Of a stretch of DNA of 64,000 nucleotides, positions 7,731 through 17,517 are shown in pieces. Numbering within the stretch: the stretch's first letter is position 1; the number at the start of each line of letters is the position of its first letter. The notes beneath the pieces are model-generated. The model ran no database searches. It had not been told where the DNA came from and worked only from the letters and a program-made list of their open reading frames with translations. The stretch is taken from positions 3,757,559-3,821,558 of the forward strand of contig NZ_KQ759763.1 in NCBI RefSeq assembly GCF_001482195.1, given 5' to 3'. Source of the stretch: Luteimonas abyssi (GTDB lineage Bacteria; Pseudomonadota; Gammaproteobacteria; Xanthomonadales; Xanthomonadaceae). The translations under genes were made by a program, and so were the position numbers.

Positions 7731-9341
7731 TCAGCGCCCGAACAGGCCGCCGATGAGGTTGGTCGCACCCTGCGCCACCCAGCCGACGCCATCGGCGAGC
7801 GTCTCGCCGACCTGGCCGACCGCATCGGCACCGAATTCGATCACATCGCCCGTCTTGTCGATGCCGCCGGCGATCAGATCGCCCGGCCAGCCACCGATCC
7901 GGTCGTTCACCCGTTCGGCCAGCGCGTCGGCATAGCGGTCGACGGTATCGCCGGCGGAGTTGAAGAAGCCTTCGGTGAAGTCGCCGGCGATGCTGTAGAC
8001 GCCCTGCACGTAGCGGCCCTCGGCGAAGTCGGTGGCGACCACGTGGTCGATGTCGGTGGCGAAATCGTGGGTGTTGCGGGCGTAGTCGTCCTTCAGTTCG
8101 CCGGGTAGCAGATCCTGCAGTTCGCGTCCGAGCGAGGTGGGGTTCTGATAGCCGGCCTGCCAGGGTTCGCGGTCGATCATCGCCGCGGTGAGCGCATTGG
8201 GACTGTGGCTGATGGCGCTGTAGGCGAGGCCGGCGGCGCCGCTGAGCAGCCCGGTCACCGGGTTCAGTTGCAGCAGGGGATTGTCGCGGGCGAATTCCAC
8301 GCCCCGGTTGAGCAGGTCGAGCTGCCCGGGCGTCAGGCTCTCCAGTTCGGTCGGACCGTACTGGTTGAACATGTCGTGCCGGTCGTCGCGGGCGGGGTCG
8401 ACCACGATCCGCGTACCCAGTGCGTCGGGCGCGACCAGGCCGGTGATCCAGCTGTCCTGGGCCCGGGTGAGGGCGTCGCTGGACAGCGAATAGGCGCGGA
8501 TCTGCCCACCTTCGGCCAGATCGCGCGCGCGCTGCGGATCAAGGCCGATACGGTCCCAGGTATTGGGGTGGATGCCCGACGCGTCGAAGGTCACCGCCGG
8601 CACCCTGCTGGCCAGGGCGCCCACCGAGGCCAGGCCACCGCCCTGCGAGTGTCCGGTGATGGCCAGGTTCGCGTGGCCGTCGGCGGCGCCGTCGCCGAAG
8701 ACGTGGGCGAACTCGACCGCGGTGTTCACCGCGGTCACGCCGAACTTGTCGCCGTCCCGGGTCTCGTAGCCGAGCCCTTGGCGGAAGTTGTTGTCCCAGT
8801 CGTCGGCGCCTTCGGCGGTGCCGCGATAGGACAGCACGTAGTTGCCGTCGCCGTCGGTGTAGACCTGGGCGCGGAACTCCTGTGCGTTGCTGTCGACGCT
8901 GCTGTTGAAGCCCAGGTACTGCAGGCGCCAGGCCTCGACCTGGGCCTCGGAGGCGGGCGCCCCCGGGGTGCCGAGGCGGGCGGCAAGGTCCTGGTCGGAC
9001 ACCGCGCTCCAGCCCTCCGGCGGATCGCCGCGGGTGCCGTAGACCGCGGTCGCGAGCTGGGACAGGGTGACGTCGAACGGCTGCGCCTGAGTGCCGCTGG
9101 CGGTCTGGCCGAGCGTGCTGTCGGGGGGCAGGCCGTAGGGACCACCCGCCGCAGACGGCGCGGTCGCGCCGCCGCTGCCGCCGGAGACCGGTTGGATCTG
9201 CGGGTGGTACGCGGGCTCGGGTCGATAGCCCTGGGTCGGCGCCGGCAGCAACGGTGCCGGTGTCTGCACGGGCGGCGGTGGCGCTTGCCGCAACAGGGCG
9301 AGGTGGGCCAGGGCGCCGTGGTCGGAGACGGTCAGGGCCAT
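7731..9341 (-). CDS. GHSQGG serine lipase-like protein, copy 2 (long form)
   Basis: A 536-residue paralogue of the lipase at 5603. It has nucleophile elbow GHSQGGG (Ser 232), the block YTDGDGNYVLSYRGT ... DWDNNFRQGLGYE, and the N-terminal motif GYRPEPAYHPQ (residues 38-48) after a Pro-rich leader. It differs by about 200 extra C-terminal residues, beginning near LTPGQLDLLNRG. That tail ends in Gly/Ala-rich amphipathic segments (GGWPGDLIAGGIDKTG, GVGWVAQGATNLIGGLFG) that could insert in membranes. The ATG at 9341 is preferred because it aligns with the paralogue's N-terminus. No Sec signal is seen. I looked for the C-terminal domain used by the Xanthomonadales type IV secretion system and did not see it convincingly. 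Confidence 0.8.
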   Translation of the reverse strand: MALTVSDHGALAHLALLRQAPPPPVQTPAPLLPAPTQGYRPEPAYHPQIQPVSGGSGGATAPSAAGGPYGLPPDSTLGQTASGTQAQPFDVTLSQLATAVYGTRGDPPEGWSAVSDQDLAARLGTPGAPASEAQVEAWRLQYLGFNSSVDSNAQEFRAQVYTDGDGNYVLSYRGTAEGADDWDNNFRQGLGYETRDGDKFGVTAVNTAVEFAHVFGDGAADGHANLAITGHSQGGGLASVGALASRVPAVTFDASGIHPNTWDRIGLDPQRARDLAEGGQIRAYSLSSDALTRAQDSWITGLVAPDALGTRIVVDPARDDRHDMFNQYGPTELESLTPGQLDLLNRGVEFARDNPLLQLNPVTGLLSGAAGLAYSAISHSPNALTAAMIDREPWQAGYQNPTSLGRELQDLLPGELKDDYARNTHDFATDIDHVVATDFAEGRYVQGVYSIAGDFTEGFFNSAGDTVDRYADALAERVNDRIGGWPGDLIAGGIDKTGDVIEFGADAVGQVGETLADGVGWVAQGATNLIGGLFGR

Positions 9342-9648
9342 CGGGGTATCCGGAAGGCAGGGATGCCCCGGTGTTATCCATGCCTGCCAGCGGCGCTGCA
9401 ATCGGGGCTGACCCTAGGCGGACCGGTCTCGGCGGCACGCGCCGCGTATTTTGTTCCGTCGCTGGGCGCCGGGGGGATGCGGCGCGCCACGTCGATCGAC
9501 GCAGCCGCCCGTTCCAGGGCGCGTGGGACGTGGTGGCCATGGGCTCGCCGGGTCGGGGGCATCCGCTGCTTCCGGCCGCGCACCTCCCGCCACCCGCTTC
9601 CGTCCGCCTACTATTGGGCGGTCTTCCGTTTTCCGCACGTGCCCGCCG

Positions 9649-11358
<1,710 letters not shown>

Positions 11359-11434
11359 GCCGACCGCATCGCGGCCCGTCGCAGGCATGATGCCGGGCGC
11401 GCGATCGGCCGGTCTCGCGGACGCGATCCCTCAT

Positions 11435-12481
11435 ATGGAACCGAAGACGATGACGCCCAAGACCATGACCGTCCTGTGTCTGTGTCTGTGTCTGGCGACT
11501 GCAGGTGTGGTCGCGCCCGCGAATGCGCAGCTGCCCGGCCCGTCCGCGGACGCGGCGCACGCGGCTCCCGACGAAGCGGCGATGACGGCCGCGCACGAGG
11601 CCTACACCGCCTCGCTGGCAGGCCGGCTGGCGGACAGTGGCGACGCACGCAACCTGGCGCTGGCGGCCTGGCTGCGCGACCTGCGACAGGCCGCACCTGC
11701 GGCCGGCCCGGCGCCTTCCGTCGCGGATGCGCAGGCACGCGCATGGCGCGGTCTGGCTTTCCAGCGCGCCGGCACGGATCCGGTCGCCCTGGCGTTGCTG
11801 TCGGGTGCGGCGGCGGCCGCCCCCGATGATCCCGTCCCCGCCCAGGCGCTCGCGCGCTGGCGGCAGCTCGAACCCGCCAATCTCGTGCCGGCGCTGCTCG
11901 CGGGCGTGCAGGGCGCGGAACTGATCGCCGCGGCCGGCCATGCGCGCAGTGCGCACGGTCACGCGGTCGCCCAGGTGCGTTGGATCGCGGACGCGGTGCG
12001 TCGGCATCCGCCCGACGCCGCGACGCTCGCGGTGCTGGCGCCGGATGCGACCGGCGTGGACGGCCTCGCGGTGATGACCGGCTGGAGCTACCTCGCCGGG
12101 TACGCGCTTCCGGATTACGGCGTGCTGGTCGATGCCTGCCGCCGCACTTCGGCCGAGACCGCGGCCGCCTGCCGGAATGCCGCGACCGTGCTGCAGGCCG
12201 GCGACACCCGCCTGGCCGAGGCCGTCGGCCTGTCGCTGGCGCGCGACCTGGCGCCGACCCGCGAGGCCCGGCGCGCAGCGGAGGCGGCGCGGCTGCGGTT
12301 CGACTGGCAGATGTTCGAGACCGGCCACCTGAGCGGCCGCGCCCCGGCCCAGCAACTGGGCGAGTACGTCCGCCTGCTGGGCAACCCGGCGCTGGACACC
12401 GAAGCCGCGCTCAACCTGGAGCAACTCCGGCTGGCGGGCATCCCGCTCGACCCGCCGCCCGGTTGGCGCCCGCCGCGTTGA
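11435..12481 (+). CDS. Exported protein of unknown function
   Basis: The 348-residue product has a Sec signal (MTVLCLCLCLATAGVVAPANA) and is mostly Ala-rich helix. Segments such as DPVALALLSGAAAAAPDDPVPAQALARW and LEPANLVPALLAGVQ, read here in two pieces, suggest TPR- or Sel1-like helical hairpins. The ATG at 11435 is chosen. Two ATGs further in (11453, 11465) also keep the signal peptide, and an ATG at 11387 would add an unlikely charged leader. It begins 76 bases after gamma-glutamyltransferase. I do not recognise a family. The signal peptide is encoded partly by a hexanucleotide repeat (see 11474-11494). Confidence 0.65.
   Translation: MEPKTMTPKTMTVLCLCLCLATAGVVAPANAQLPGPSADAAHAAPDEAAMTAAHEAYTASLAGRLADSGDARNLALAAWLRDLRQAAPAAGPAPSVADAQARAWRGLAFQRAGTDPVALALLSGAAAAAPDDPVPAQALARWRQLEPANLVPALLAGVQGAELIAAAGHARSAHGHAVAQVRWIADAVRRHPPDAATLAVLAPDATGVDGLAVMTGWSYLAGYALPDYGVLVDACRRTSAETAAACRNAATVLQAGDTRLAEAVGLSLARDLAPTREARRAAEAARLRFDWQMFETGHLSGRAPAQQLGEYVRLLGNPALDTEAALNLEQLRLAGIPLDPPPGWRPPR
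11474..11494 (+). repeat. Hexanucleotide microsatellite in a signal-peptide coding region
   Basis: Three and a half copies of CTGTGT encode alternating Leu-Cys in the hydrophobic core of the signal peptide. The unit is a multiple of three, so copy-number change would lengthen or shorten the core in frame rather than switch the gene off. Confidence 0.7.
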
Positions 12482-12894
12482 CCCACGGTTTGCGCGTCGC
12501 GAGCGCGACCGCCCTGGCCGCGGGCCTGCTGGGGTGTCGGGTACGGTCGAACGTGAAATGCTGCTGCCAGCAGGTGTGGCGCGGCATGTGATCGACCCCG
12601 ATCGCCAGCGTTTCCTGATGGCGGCACCGGTTCGCCGCGGCGATCTGCACGGACCCGCCGGGAAGCGTGCCGGCCGACGACCCCGCATGCCGCGCTGAAG
12701 GCGCACGTGTCGAGGCCGTGCCGATCCGCCTGGATTATTCGTTCCGTTTCGAGCCGGGCGGCCGCGTGGCGCGTCAGGCCGCAGCCGGTGGCCGGAACTG
12801 ACCGCGAAACCAGGGGGCTCCCAACGTGAAGACCGCAGGTCGCCCCGTCATCGCGGGCGGTGTACGCTCGCGGTTCCACTGACCGGAGGGCGGC
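12482..12894. other. Gene-free stretch before the ParA-like gene
   Basis: No frame here shows convincing protein character. A 46-codon frame from about 12558 has no ribosome-binding site and no recognisable motif. The end holds the leader of the ParA-like gene, with GGAGGG at 12885-12890. Confidence 0.4.
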
Positions 12895-13530
12895 ATGAAG
12901 ACGATCCTGGTGGCCAGTTCGAAGGGCGGCGTGGGCAAGACCACGATCGCCACGCACCTCGCCGCGCGGTCCGCGCTCGACGGCCGCCGGACCGTGCTGG
13001 TGGATGCCGATCCGCAGGGGTCTTCGACGCGCTGGGCCGAGCGCCGCGCCGGTCTCGAGACCGCGGTGCTGCCGATCGACGGCAGCCGGCGCCGCAAGCA
13101 GGCCTGGAAGAGCATTCCCGAGGACACCGACACCGTGATCGTCGACGGGGCGGCCGGCGCCATGCGCGACGATCTCGACGTCTGGCTGGAACAGGCCGAT
13201 GTGGTGGTGGTGCCGGTGCTGCCGTCGGCACTCGACATCGATGCCACCGTCCCGTTTCTCAACGGTCTGGCCGAACATCCCCGCGTCCGCCGCGGCGAGT
13301 TGCGTGTGGGCCTCGTGGGCAATCGCCTGCGGCCGTGGACGAACGCGTCCCAGCAGGCGATGGAACTGCTCGCGCAGTGGCCGTATCCGGTGGTCGCGCA
13401 ATTGCGCGACAGCCAGGCCTACGTGGTGCTGGTCGCGCTCGGGCGCAGCCTGTTCGATTACCACTCGCAGCAGGTGCGCGAGCACCAGGCGGATTGGGAA
13501 CCGCTGCTGAAGTGGGTGCGCCGCAAGTAA
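12895..13530 (+). CDS. ParA/MinD-like P-loop ATPase
   Basis: A 211-residue ATPase of the ParA superfamily. It has a deviant Walker A motif KGGVGKTT at residues 10-17 and the switch I-like VDADPQGS (residues 39-46). Walker B is around VIVDGAAG, and the stretch VVVPVLPSALD follows. GGAGGG lies 4 bases before the ATG. There is no partner parB or centromere-like repeat nearby, so chromosome or plasmid segregation is not supported. Orphan members of this size often place proteins or act in envelope and pole-localised processes. The specific cargo is unknown. Confidence 0.88.
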   Translation: MKTILVASSKGGVGKTTIATHLAARSALDGRRTVLVDADPQGSSTRWAERRAGLETAVLPIDGSRRRKQAWKSIPEDTDTVIVDGAAGAMRDDLDVWLEQADVVVVPVLPSALDIDATVPFLNGLAEHPRVRRGELRVGLVGNRLRPWTNASQQAMELLAQWPYPVVAQLRDSQAYVVLVALGRSLFDYHSQQVREHQADWEPLLKWVRRK

Positions 13531-13608
13531 GCGCATGCCGCCTAGAATCGTGTTGCCTCCCGTCCGCTCCGCGGCGCTCCAGACCGGCGCGATGCGCCCG
13601 ACCGTCCC

Positions 13609-14085
13609 ATGCGCGAACTGATCCTGCTCCGCCACGCCCACGCCGATGCCGCACTGCCGGGCCAGCCCGATCTCGACCGGCCGCTGTCGGCGACGGGCCA
13701 TGCCGAGGCCGAATCGGCCGCGCGCTGGCTGCTCGAAAAGCGGCTGGTACCCGACCAGGTGCTGTGTTCGCCGGCGCGGCGCACGCGCGAGACGCTGGAA
13801 GTCGCGCTCGGCGTGCTGGGCTATGTGGATCAGCGCCTGGAGTCGTCGATCTACGAAGCGACGCCTGGCGCCCTGGCCTTGCTGCTGGAGCGCTATCGCG
13901 ACACCGAGCGCGTGCTGCTGGTCGGCCACAATCCCGGTCTCGAACGGCTGGCCGCGCTGCTGCACAGTGGGCAGACCGGCGATTACCGCGGCATGCCGCC
14001 GGCCGGCGTCGCGGTACTGGAGTTCGAGGGCGAGGGTGCGATCGAGCCCGCGGCCGCACGCCTGACCGCGTTCTGGTGGCCGTGA
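13609..14085 (+). CDS. sixA: SixA-type phosphohistidine phosphatase
   Basis: A 158-residue member of the histidine phosphatase superfamily. The catalytic RHAHAD motif is at residues 9-14, followed by a downstream arginine (CSPARRTRETLE) and the second catalytic histidine in LLVGHNPGLE. Its length and lack of a signal peptide match SixA, which removes phosphate from histidine phosphotransfer domains and, in enteric bacteria, from the nitrogen PTS. A TAGAAT box at 13543-13548 is a plausible -10. Its stop codon overlaps the GTG start of the next gene (GTGA at 14082-14085), suggesting translational coupling with the YceI-like and phospholipase D-like genes. Confidence 0.88.
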   Translation: MRELILLRHAHADAALPGQPDLDRPLSATGHAEAESAARWLLEKRLVPDQVLCSPARRTRETLEVALGVLGYVDQRLESSIYEATPGALALLLERYRDTERVLLVGHNPGLERLAALLHSGQTGDYRGMPPAGVAVLEFEGEGAIEPAAARLTAFWWP

Positions 14086-14675
14086 TTTCCGCGCTGGTGC
14101 GCGGCTGCACCGGGTTGCTGCTGGCGACCCTGGCATGGCCGGCACCGGTGCCGGCCAAGGACAAGATGGACGCGCTGTTGCTGGTCGATGCGGACGCGTC
14201 CGAGGCCGGCTTCATGTTGCGCACCCGCTGGGGACAGCGGCTGGACGGGCGTTTCCCGGTCATGGCCGGCGAGGTGCGTACGTTGGCCGACGGCCACAAG
14301 CAGGTGCTCCTGCGCCTGTCCGCCCGCGACGTCGAGATCGTGGGCCATCCGCGTTACTCCCGCCTGACCCGCGACGAAGCCTTCTTCGATGCCGACCGTC
14401 ACCCCGAGGTGATCTTCGTCTCGGATCCGTTCGACGCGGACCTGGTGGAGGACGGCGGCAATCTGCCGGGCGAACTGGTCATCCGCGGGGTGAAGCGGCG
14501 GGAGACGTTCCGCGTCGAGCCCGTGGCGTGCGAGCGCCCCATGCGCGACTGTCCCGTCGTCGCCGCGGGAACGGTCAACCGCAACGACTACGCGATGGAT
14601 CGCTGGGGATTCGCGCTCGGCGAACGGGTCGAGTTCCGCCTGAGCCTGCATGGTCAGGAGGCGCTGGCGCCGTGA
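14082..14675 (+). CDS. YceI-like exported protein
   Basis: About 197 residues, starting at a GTG that overlaps the sixA stop; another in-frame GTG lies at 14076. The N-terminus is a signal sequence (CTGLLLATLAWPAPVPA). The mature part reads as a YceI-type lipocalin-like fold: GQRLDGRFPVMAGEVRTL, HPRYSRLTRDEAFFDADRHP in two stretches, PEVIFVSDPFD, and a late TVNRNDYAMDRWGFALGERVEF. In canonical YceI proteins the corresponding motifs are SF.G..V and FF....YP. YceI proteins bind isoprenoid or other hydrophobic ligands in the periplasm. Here the context with a phospholipase D-like lipoprotein suggests an envelope lipid role, but the ligand is unknown. Confidence 0.75.
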   Translation: MISALVRGCTGLLLATLAWPAPVPAKDKMDALLLVDADASEAGFMLRTRWGQRLDGRFPVMAGEVRTLADGHKQVLLRLSARDVEIVGHPRYSRLTRDEAFFDADRHPEVIFVSDPFDADLVEDGGNLPGELVIRGVKRRETFRVEPVACERPMRDCPVVAAGTVNRNDYAMDRWGFALGERVEFRLSLHGQEALAP

Positions 14676-16738
14676 CACGCGTGGGGCGGTGGATGGTGCT
14701 CGCGCTGCTGGCGCTGGCCGCGACGGGCTGTACCGGGCTCGACGCCCTCCAGCGCGCCGATGCGCAGCGCGTGGCCGACGCGGCACGGGACCGCAGCCTG
14801 GACTGCGAGGATCCGGTCACACGTTGCGCGCGCGAGTCGCCGCTGCGCGCGCTGGCCGAGCGCGCGCATGCGGACAGCCGGCCGGAGGCGCCGCGGCACT
14901 ACGCACTGCTGCTCGACTACGGCCAGGACGCCTTGCTGGCGCGACTGGATCTGATCCGCAGCGCCCGCGACCGCATCGACCTGCAGACCTACATCTTCGA
15001 CGAGGACGACTCCGGGCATCTGGTGCTCGACGAGCTGCTGGCTGCGGCGCGGCGCGGTGTGCGCGTGCGCGTCCTGGTGGACCAGCTTTCGGCGTTGCGC
15101 AACGTGGAAACTTTGGCCGCGCTGTCGGCGGTGCACGGCAACTTCGAACTCAAGATCTACAACCCGGTGCTGGGGCGCGCGCGCATCAGCTATCCGATGT
15201 ACGTGGTGGCGGCCGCCTGCTGCTGGCGTCAGCTCAACCGGCGCATGCACAACAAGATGCTGCTGGTCGACGGCCTCGCCGGCATCACCGGCGGGCGCAA
15301 TTACCAGGACACCTATTTCGACTGGGACGCCGCCTACAACTTCCGCGACCGCGACATCCTCGTCGGCGGGCCGGTGACCCGCGAGATGCAGCACAACTTC
15401 GATGCGTTCTGGGTCGCACCGCTGAGCGTCCCGGTCGCCCAGCTCAGCGATGTCGGCCGGCGGCTGCTGCGGGGCGGGGCGCCGCCGATGCCGCACGAGC
15501 CGTTCCTCGTGCCGGACCGTGTCGCCGCGGTCTCGCGGCAGGCGGACGATCCATTGCTGCTCAAGCAGCGTCTGCTCGATGCCGCGATCCCCGTCGGCGC
15601 GGTCGAGTTCATCGCCGATACGCCGGCCAAGCACGCGCGCGGGCAGGAGACGCTGGCGCCGTCGACCACCCGCCTGCGCGAACTGATCGAATCGGCCCAG
15701 GACGAAGTGCTGCTGCAGACGCCGTACCTGGTGCTGTCGGAACCGGCACAGGACATGTTCCGCACGCTGCACGCCCGGCCCGACGCCCCGCGCGTGGTGA
15801 TCTCCACCAACAGCCTCGCCGCGACGGACTCGTTCATCACCTACGCGTTGTCGTACAAGTACAAGCGCCGCTATCTGCGCGACTTCGGCTTCAACATCTA
15901 CGAGTACAAGCCGTTCCCGCAGAACGCGCCGATCGACCTGGATGCGACCCGCGCGCTGGCGCCGGGCTGGGGACTTCCCGGTTTCCGTGAGATCGACGAG
16001 GTCGACGAGGTCGAGGAAGCCCGTGCCCTCGCGGAGATCGACGGTGCGCACCGCGACGATCTCCGCCAGGCGCCGGCCCGCGCTGCGTCGGCGACGCGCG
16101 ATGCGTCCGGGCGCTCCCGGCCGGCCTCGGAAGCGACCGCCGCGGCCGCGCGGCCGGTGCCCGGCCAGCGCACGCAGCAGCAGCGCCTGCCGCTCGACCG
16201 GGAGTACTCGGCACTGCGCTACGCCGGTCTCGGCGTGAACCGGCAGGTGCCGCTGCAGCGCGCCGGCCTGCGTTTCGGCCTGCATTCCAAATCGATGGTG
16301 ATCGACGAGCGCGTCGGCGTGGTCGGCACCCACAACTTCGACCCCCGCGGCGACAACCTCAACACCGAGAGTGCGGTGGTCATCGACGATACCGTGTTCG
16401 CGCGGGCCTTGGCGGCGAGCATCCGCAACGACATGCTGCCGGAGAACTCCTGGGTGATCGGACGCCGCGACAAGCCGCCGGTGTTCTCGGGGCTGGAGTA
16501 CTCGCTGGCCAAGGTCTCCGAACGCTTGCCGGTCTTCGATCTGTGGCCCGTGCGCTACGCGACGAGCTATGAATTCGTACCCGGCCCGGACTGCCCGATT
16601 CCGCCGCCGCCCGATCATCCCGATTTCCGGAGCTGCCATACGCCGGTCGGGGACTTCCCGGAGGTCAGCCTGGGCATGAAATCGCTGCTGACCCGCATCT
16701 TCACCGCATTCGGCGCCGGTCTCGCCCCGATTCTCTGA
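14672..16738 (+). CDS. Phospholipase D-family lipoprotein (cardiolipin synthase-like)
   Basis: A 688-residue protein starting at a GTG that overlaps the YceI-like stop (GTGA at 14672-14675). A lipobox (LALAATGC) places it on the envelope. Two HKD motifs are present: HNKMLLVD with GGRNYQD after it (about residues 194-213), and HSKSMVID followed by GTHNFDPRGDNLNTE (about 534-562). This is the transphosphatidylation core of bacterial PLD enzymes. Between them lies an unusual acidic then Arg/Ala-rich stretch (about residues 445-500, beginning EIDEVDEVEEARALAE) that looks disordered. It is larger than the roughly 480 residues of ClsA-type enzymes. A phospholipid-remodelling role is well founded; the precise reaction is not. 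Confidence 0.88.
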   Translation: MTRVGRWMVLALLALAATGCTGLDALQRADAQRVADAARDRSLDCEDPVTRCARESPLRALAERAHADSRPEAPRHYALLLDYGQDALLARLDLIRSARDRIDLQTYIFDEDDSGHLVLDELLAAARRGVRVRVLVDQLSALRNVETLAALSAVHGNFELKIYNPVLGRARISYPMYVVAAACCWRQLNRRMHNKMLLVDGLAGITGGRNYQDTYFDWDAAYNFRDRDILVGGPVTREMQHNFDAFWVAPLSVPVAQLSDVGRRLLRGGAPPMPHEPFLVPDRVAAVSRQADDPLLLKQRLLDAAIPVGAVEFIADTPAKHARGQETLAPSTTRLRELIESAQDEVLLQTPYLVLSEPAQDMFRTLHARPDAPRVVISTNSLAATDSFITYALSYKYKRRYLRDFGFNIYEYKPFPQNAPIDLDATRALAPGWGLPGFREIDEVDEVEEARALAEIDGAHRDDLRQAPARAASATRDASGRSRPASEATAAAARPVPGQRTQQQRLPLDREYSALRYAGLGVNRQVPLQRAGLRFGLHSKSMVIDERVGVVGTHNFDPRGDNLNTESAVVIDDTVFARALAASIRNDMLPENSWVIGRRDKPPVFSGLEYSLAKVSERLPVFDLWPVRYATSYEFVPGPDCPIPPPPDHPDFRSCHTPVGDFPEVSLGMKSLLTRIFTAFGAGLAPIL

Positions 16739-17130
16739 CGGCGCACGTCACGCCCCTGCATTCCGTGCCCACGGTGTGTCGCGGTAATTGGTGGCCGCAC
16801 GGTGCGGCCGCACTGCGGCCCGGTGCATCGGCCGCGACTCGAGAGTCGCGGGAAAGCGCCTCGATCAGCGCTCGCCGGTCGACGTGCCTGCGTCGACGTG
16901 TCGGCCGGACGTCGGACGGTCTCTCCGGCGACCCCCGCCGTGACCGCATTTCACGACGATCCACGCTGAGGTCACCCCGGGCGCGGACGACGCACGTCGT
17001 CTAGTCGGCGCCGCTCTCCGGTTGCGGGAAGATGAATGCGGCAACCATGACTTCTGGCACATTTCCTATCTTTGTGGTGTTGTAGTCTACCAGCACACCG
17101 CAGCACTACTCACCCACAACGGAGATCGCC
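16739..17130. other. Gene-free stretch with an AT-richer leader before two small genes
   Basis: The first 280 bases hold no convincing gene. From about 17040 the sequence becomes AT-richer (ATTTCCTATCTTTG...), as expected for a promoter. It contains a short perfect dyad GTAG-T-CTAC at 17082-17090, possibly an operator. GGAG at 17121-17124 is the ribosome-binding site of the small gene at 17131. No regulator can be named. Confidence 0.4.
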
Positions 17131-17310
17131 ATGAACGTCATCCACGCTTCCGCCAACGCCCGCCGCGAGGCCCTCGCCGCTGCCCTGGTCGCCGCTCGCC
17201 AGCAGCGCCCCGACGCCGCTGCCAGCCGCCCCCGCGCGTCCTTCGCGCACGGCTATGCCCGCCCGGCCTACATCGCCGTGCAGTCCTCGCCGCGCTTCCG
17301 CCTCTCCTGA
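17131..17310 (+). CDS. Small protein A, C-terminal HGYAR...RFRL motif
   Basis: This 59-residue reading frame starts with MNVIHASANARREAL and ends with HGYARPAYIAVQSSPRFRLS. It has a good GGAG ribosome-binding site 6 bases before the ATG and an AT-rich promoter-like leader, so it is probably real despite its size. It is Ala/Arg-rich, lacks Cys, and has no signal peptide. The N-terminal half looks helical; the C-terminal half is rich in aromatic and basic residues. Its last 22 residues align with those of the next small gene (17344): HGYAR-x-A, an aromatic residue, then S-x-RFRL. I do not recognise a family. No modifying enzyme is beside it. Confidence 0.6.
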   Translation: MNVIHASANARREALAAALVAARQQRPDAAASRPRASFAHGYARPAYIAVQSSPRFRLS

Positions 17311-17343
17311 CCTCCCACCCCCATCCATGCCGAGGACCCCGTC

Positions 17344-17517
17344 ATGTCCACGCCCCGCCCCGATCGCCCCGCCGTTGCGCCGCAGGCCCCCTCTGTCGCG
17401 CCCCGTCGCACGCCCCGCAACCGCGATTTCGGCATCGGCTACGGCCGCAGCCACGGTTATGCCCGCCAGGCCCGCTACACCAGCGACGCGTTCTCGGCCC
17501 GCTTCCGCCTCGGTTGA
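17344..17517 (+). CDS. Small protein B, C-terminal HGYAR...RFRL motif
   Basis: A 57-residue frame beginning MSTPRPDRPAVAPQAP and ending GYARQARYTSDAFSARFRLG. GAGGA at 17332-17336 gives a suitable ribosome-binding site, and the gene starts 33 bases after small protein A, implying one transcript. The N-terminal half is Pro/Arg-rich and disordered-looking, unlike that of protein A. The C-terminal halves match (SHGYARQARY and FAHGYARPAY; SARFRL and SPRFRL). Two adjacent short genes sharing only a C-terminal signature suggest paralogues under selection at that end. Function is unknown. Confidence 0.6.
   Translation: MSTPRPDRPAVAPQAPSVAPRRTPRNRDFGIGYGRSHGYARQARYTSDAFSARFRLG

Noticed and set aside
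7731-8250. Possible C-terminal recruitment domain for the Xanthomonadales type IV secretion system in lipase copy 2
   Set aside because: The expected conserved blocks are not visible; the tail is Gly/Ala-rich and amphipathic instead.
12558-12699. A 46-codon frame in the gene-free stretch before the ParA-like gene
   Set aside because: No ribosome-binding site, no motif, arginine-rich tail; not supportable.
12895-13530. Plasmid or chromosome partition locus
   Set aside because: Only a ParA-like ATPase is present; no parB and no iterated centromere sites nearby.
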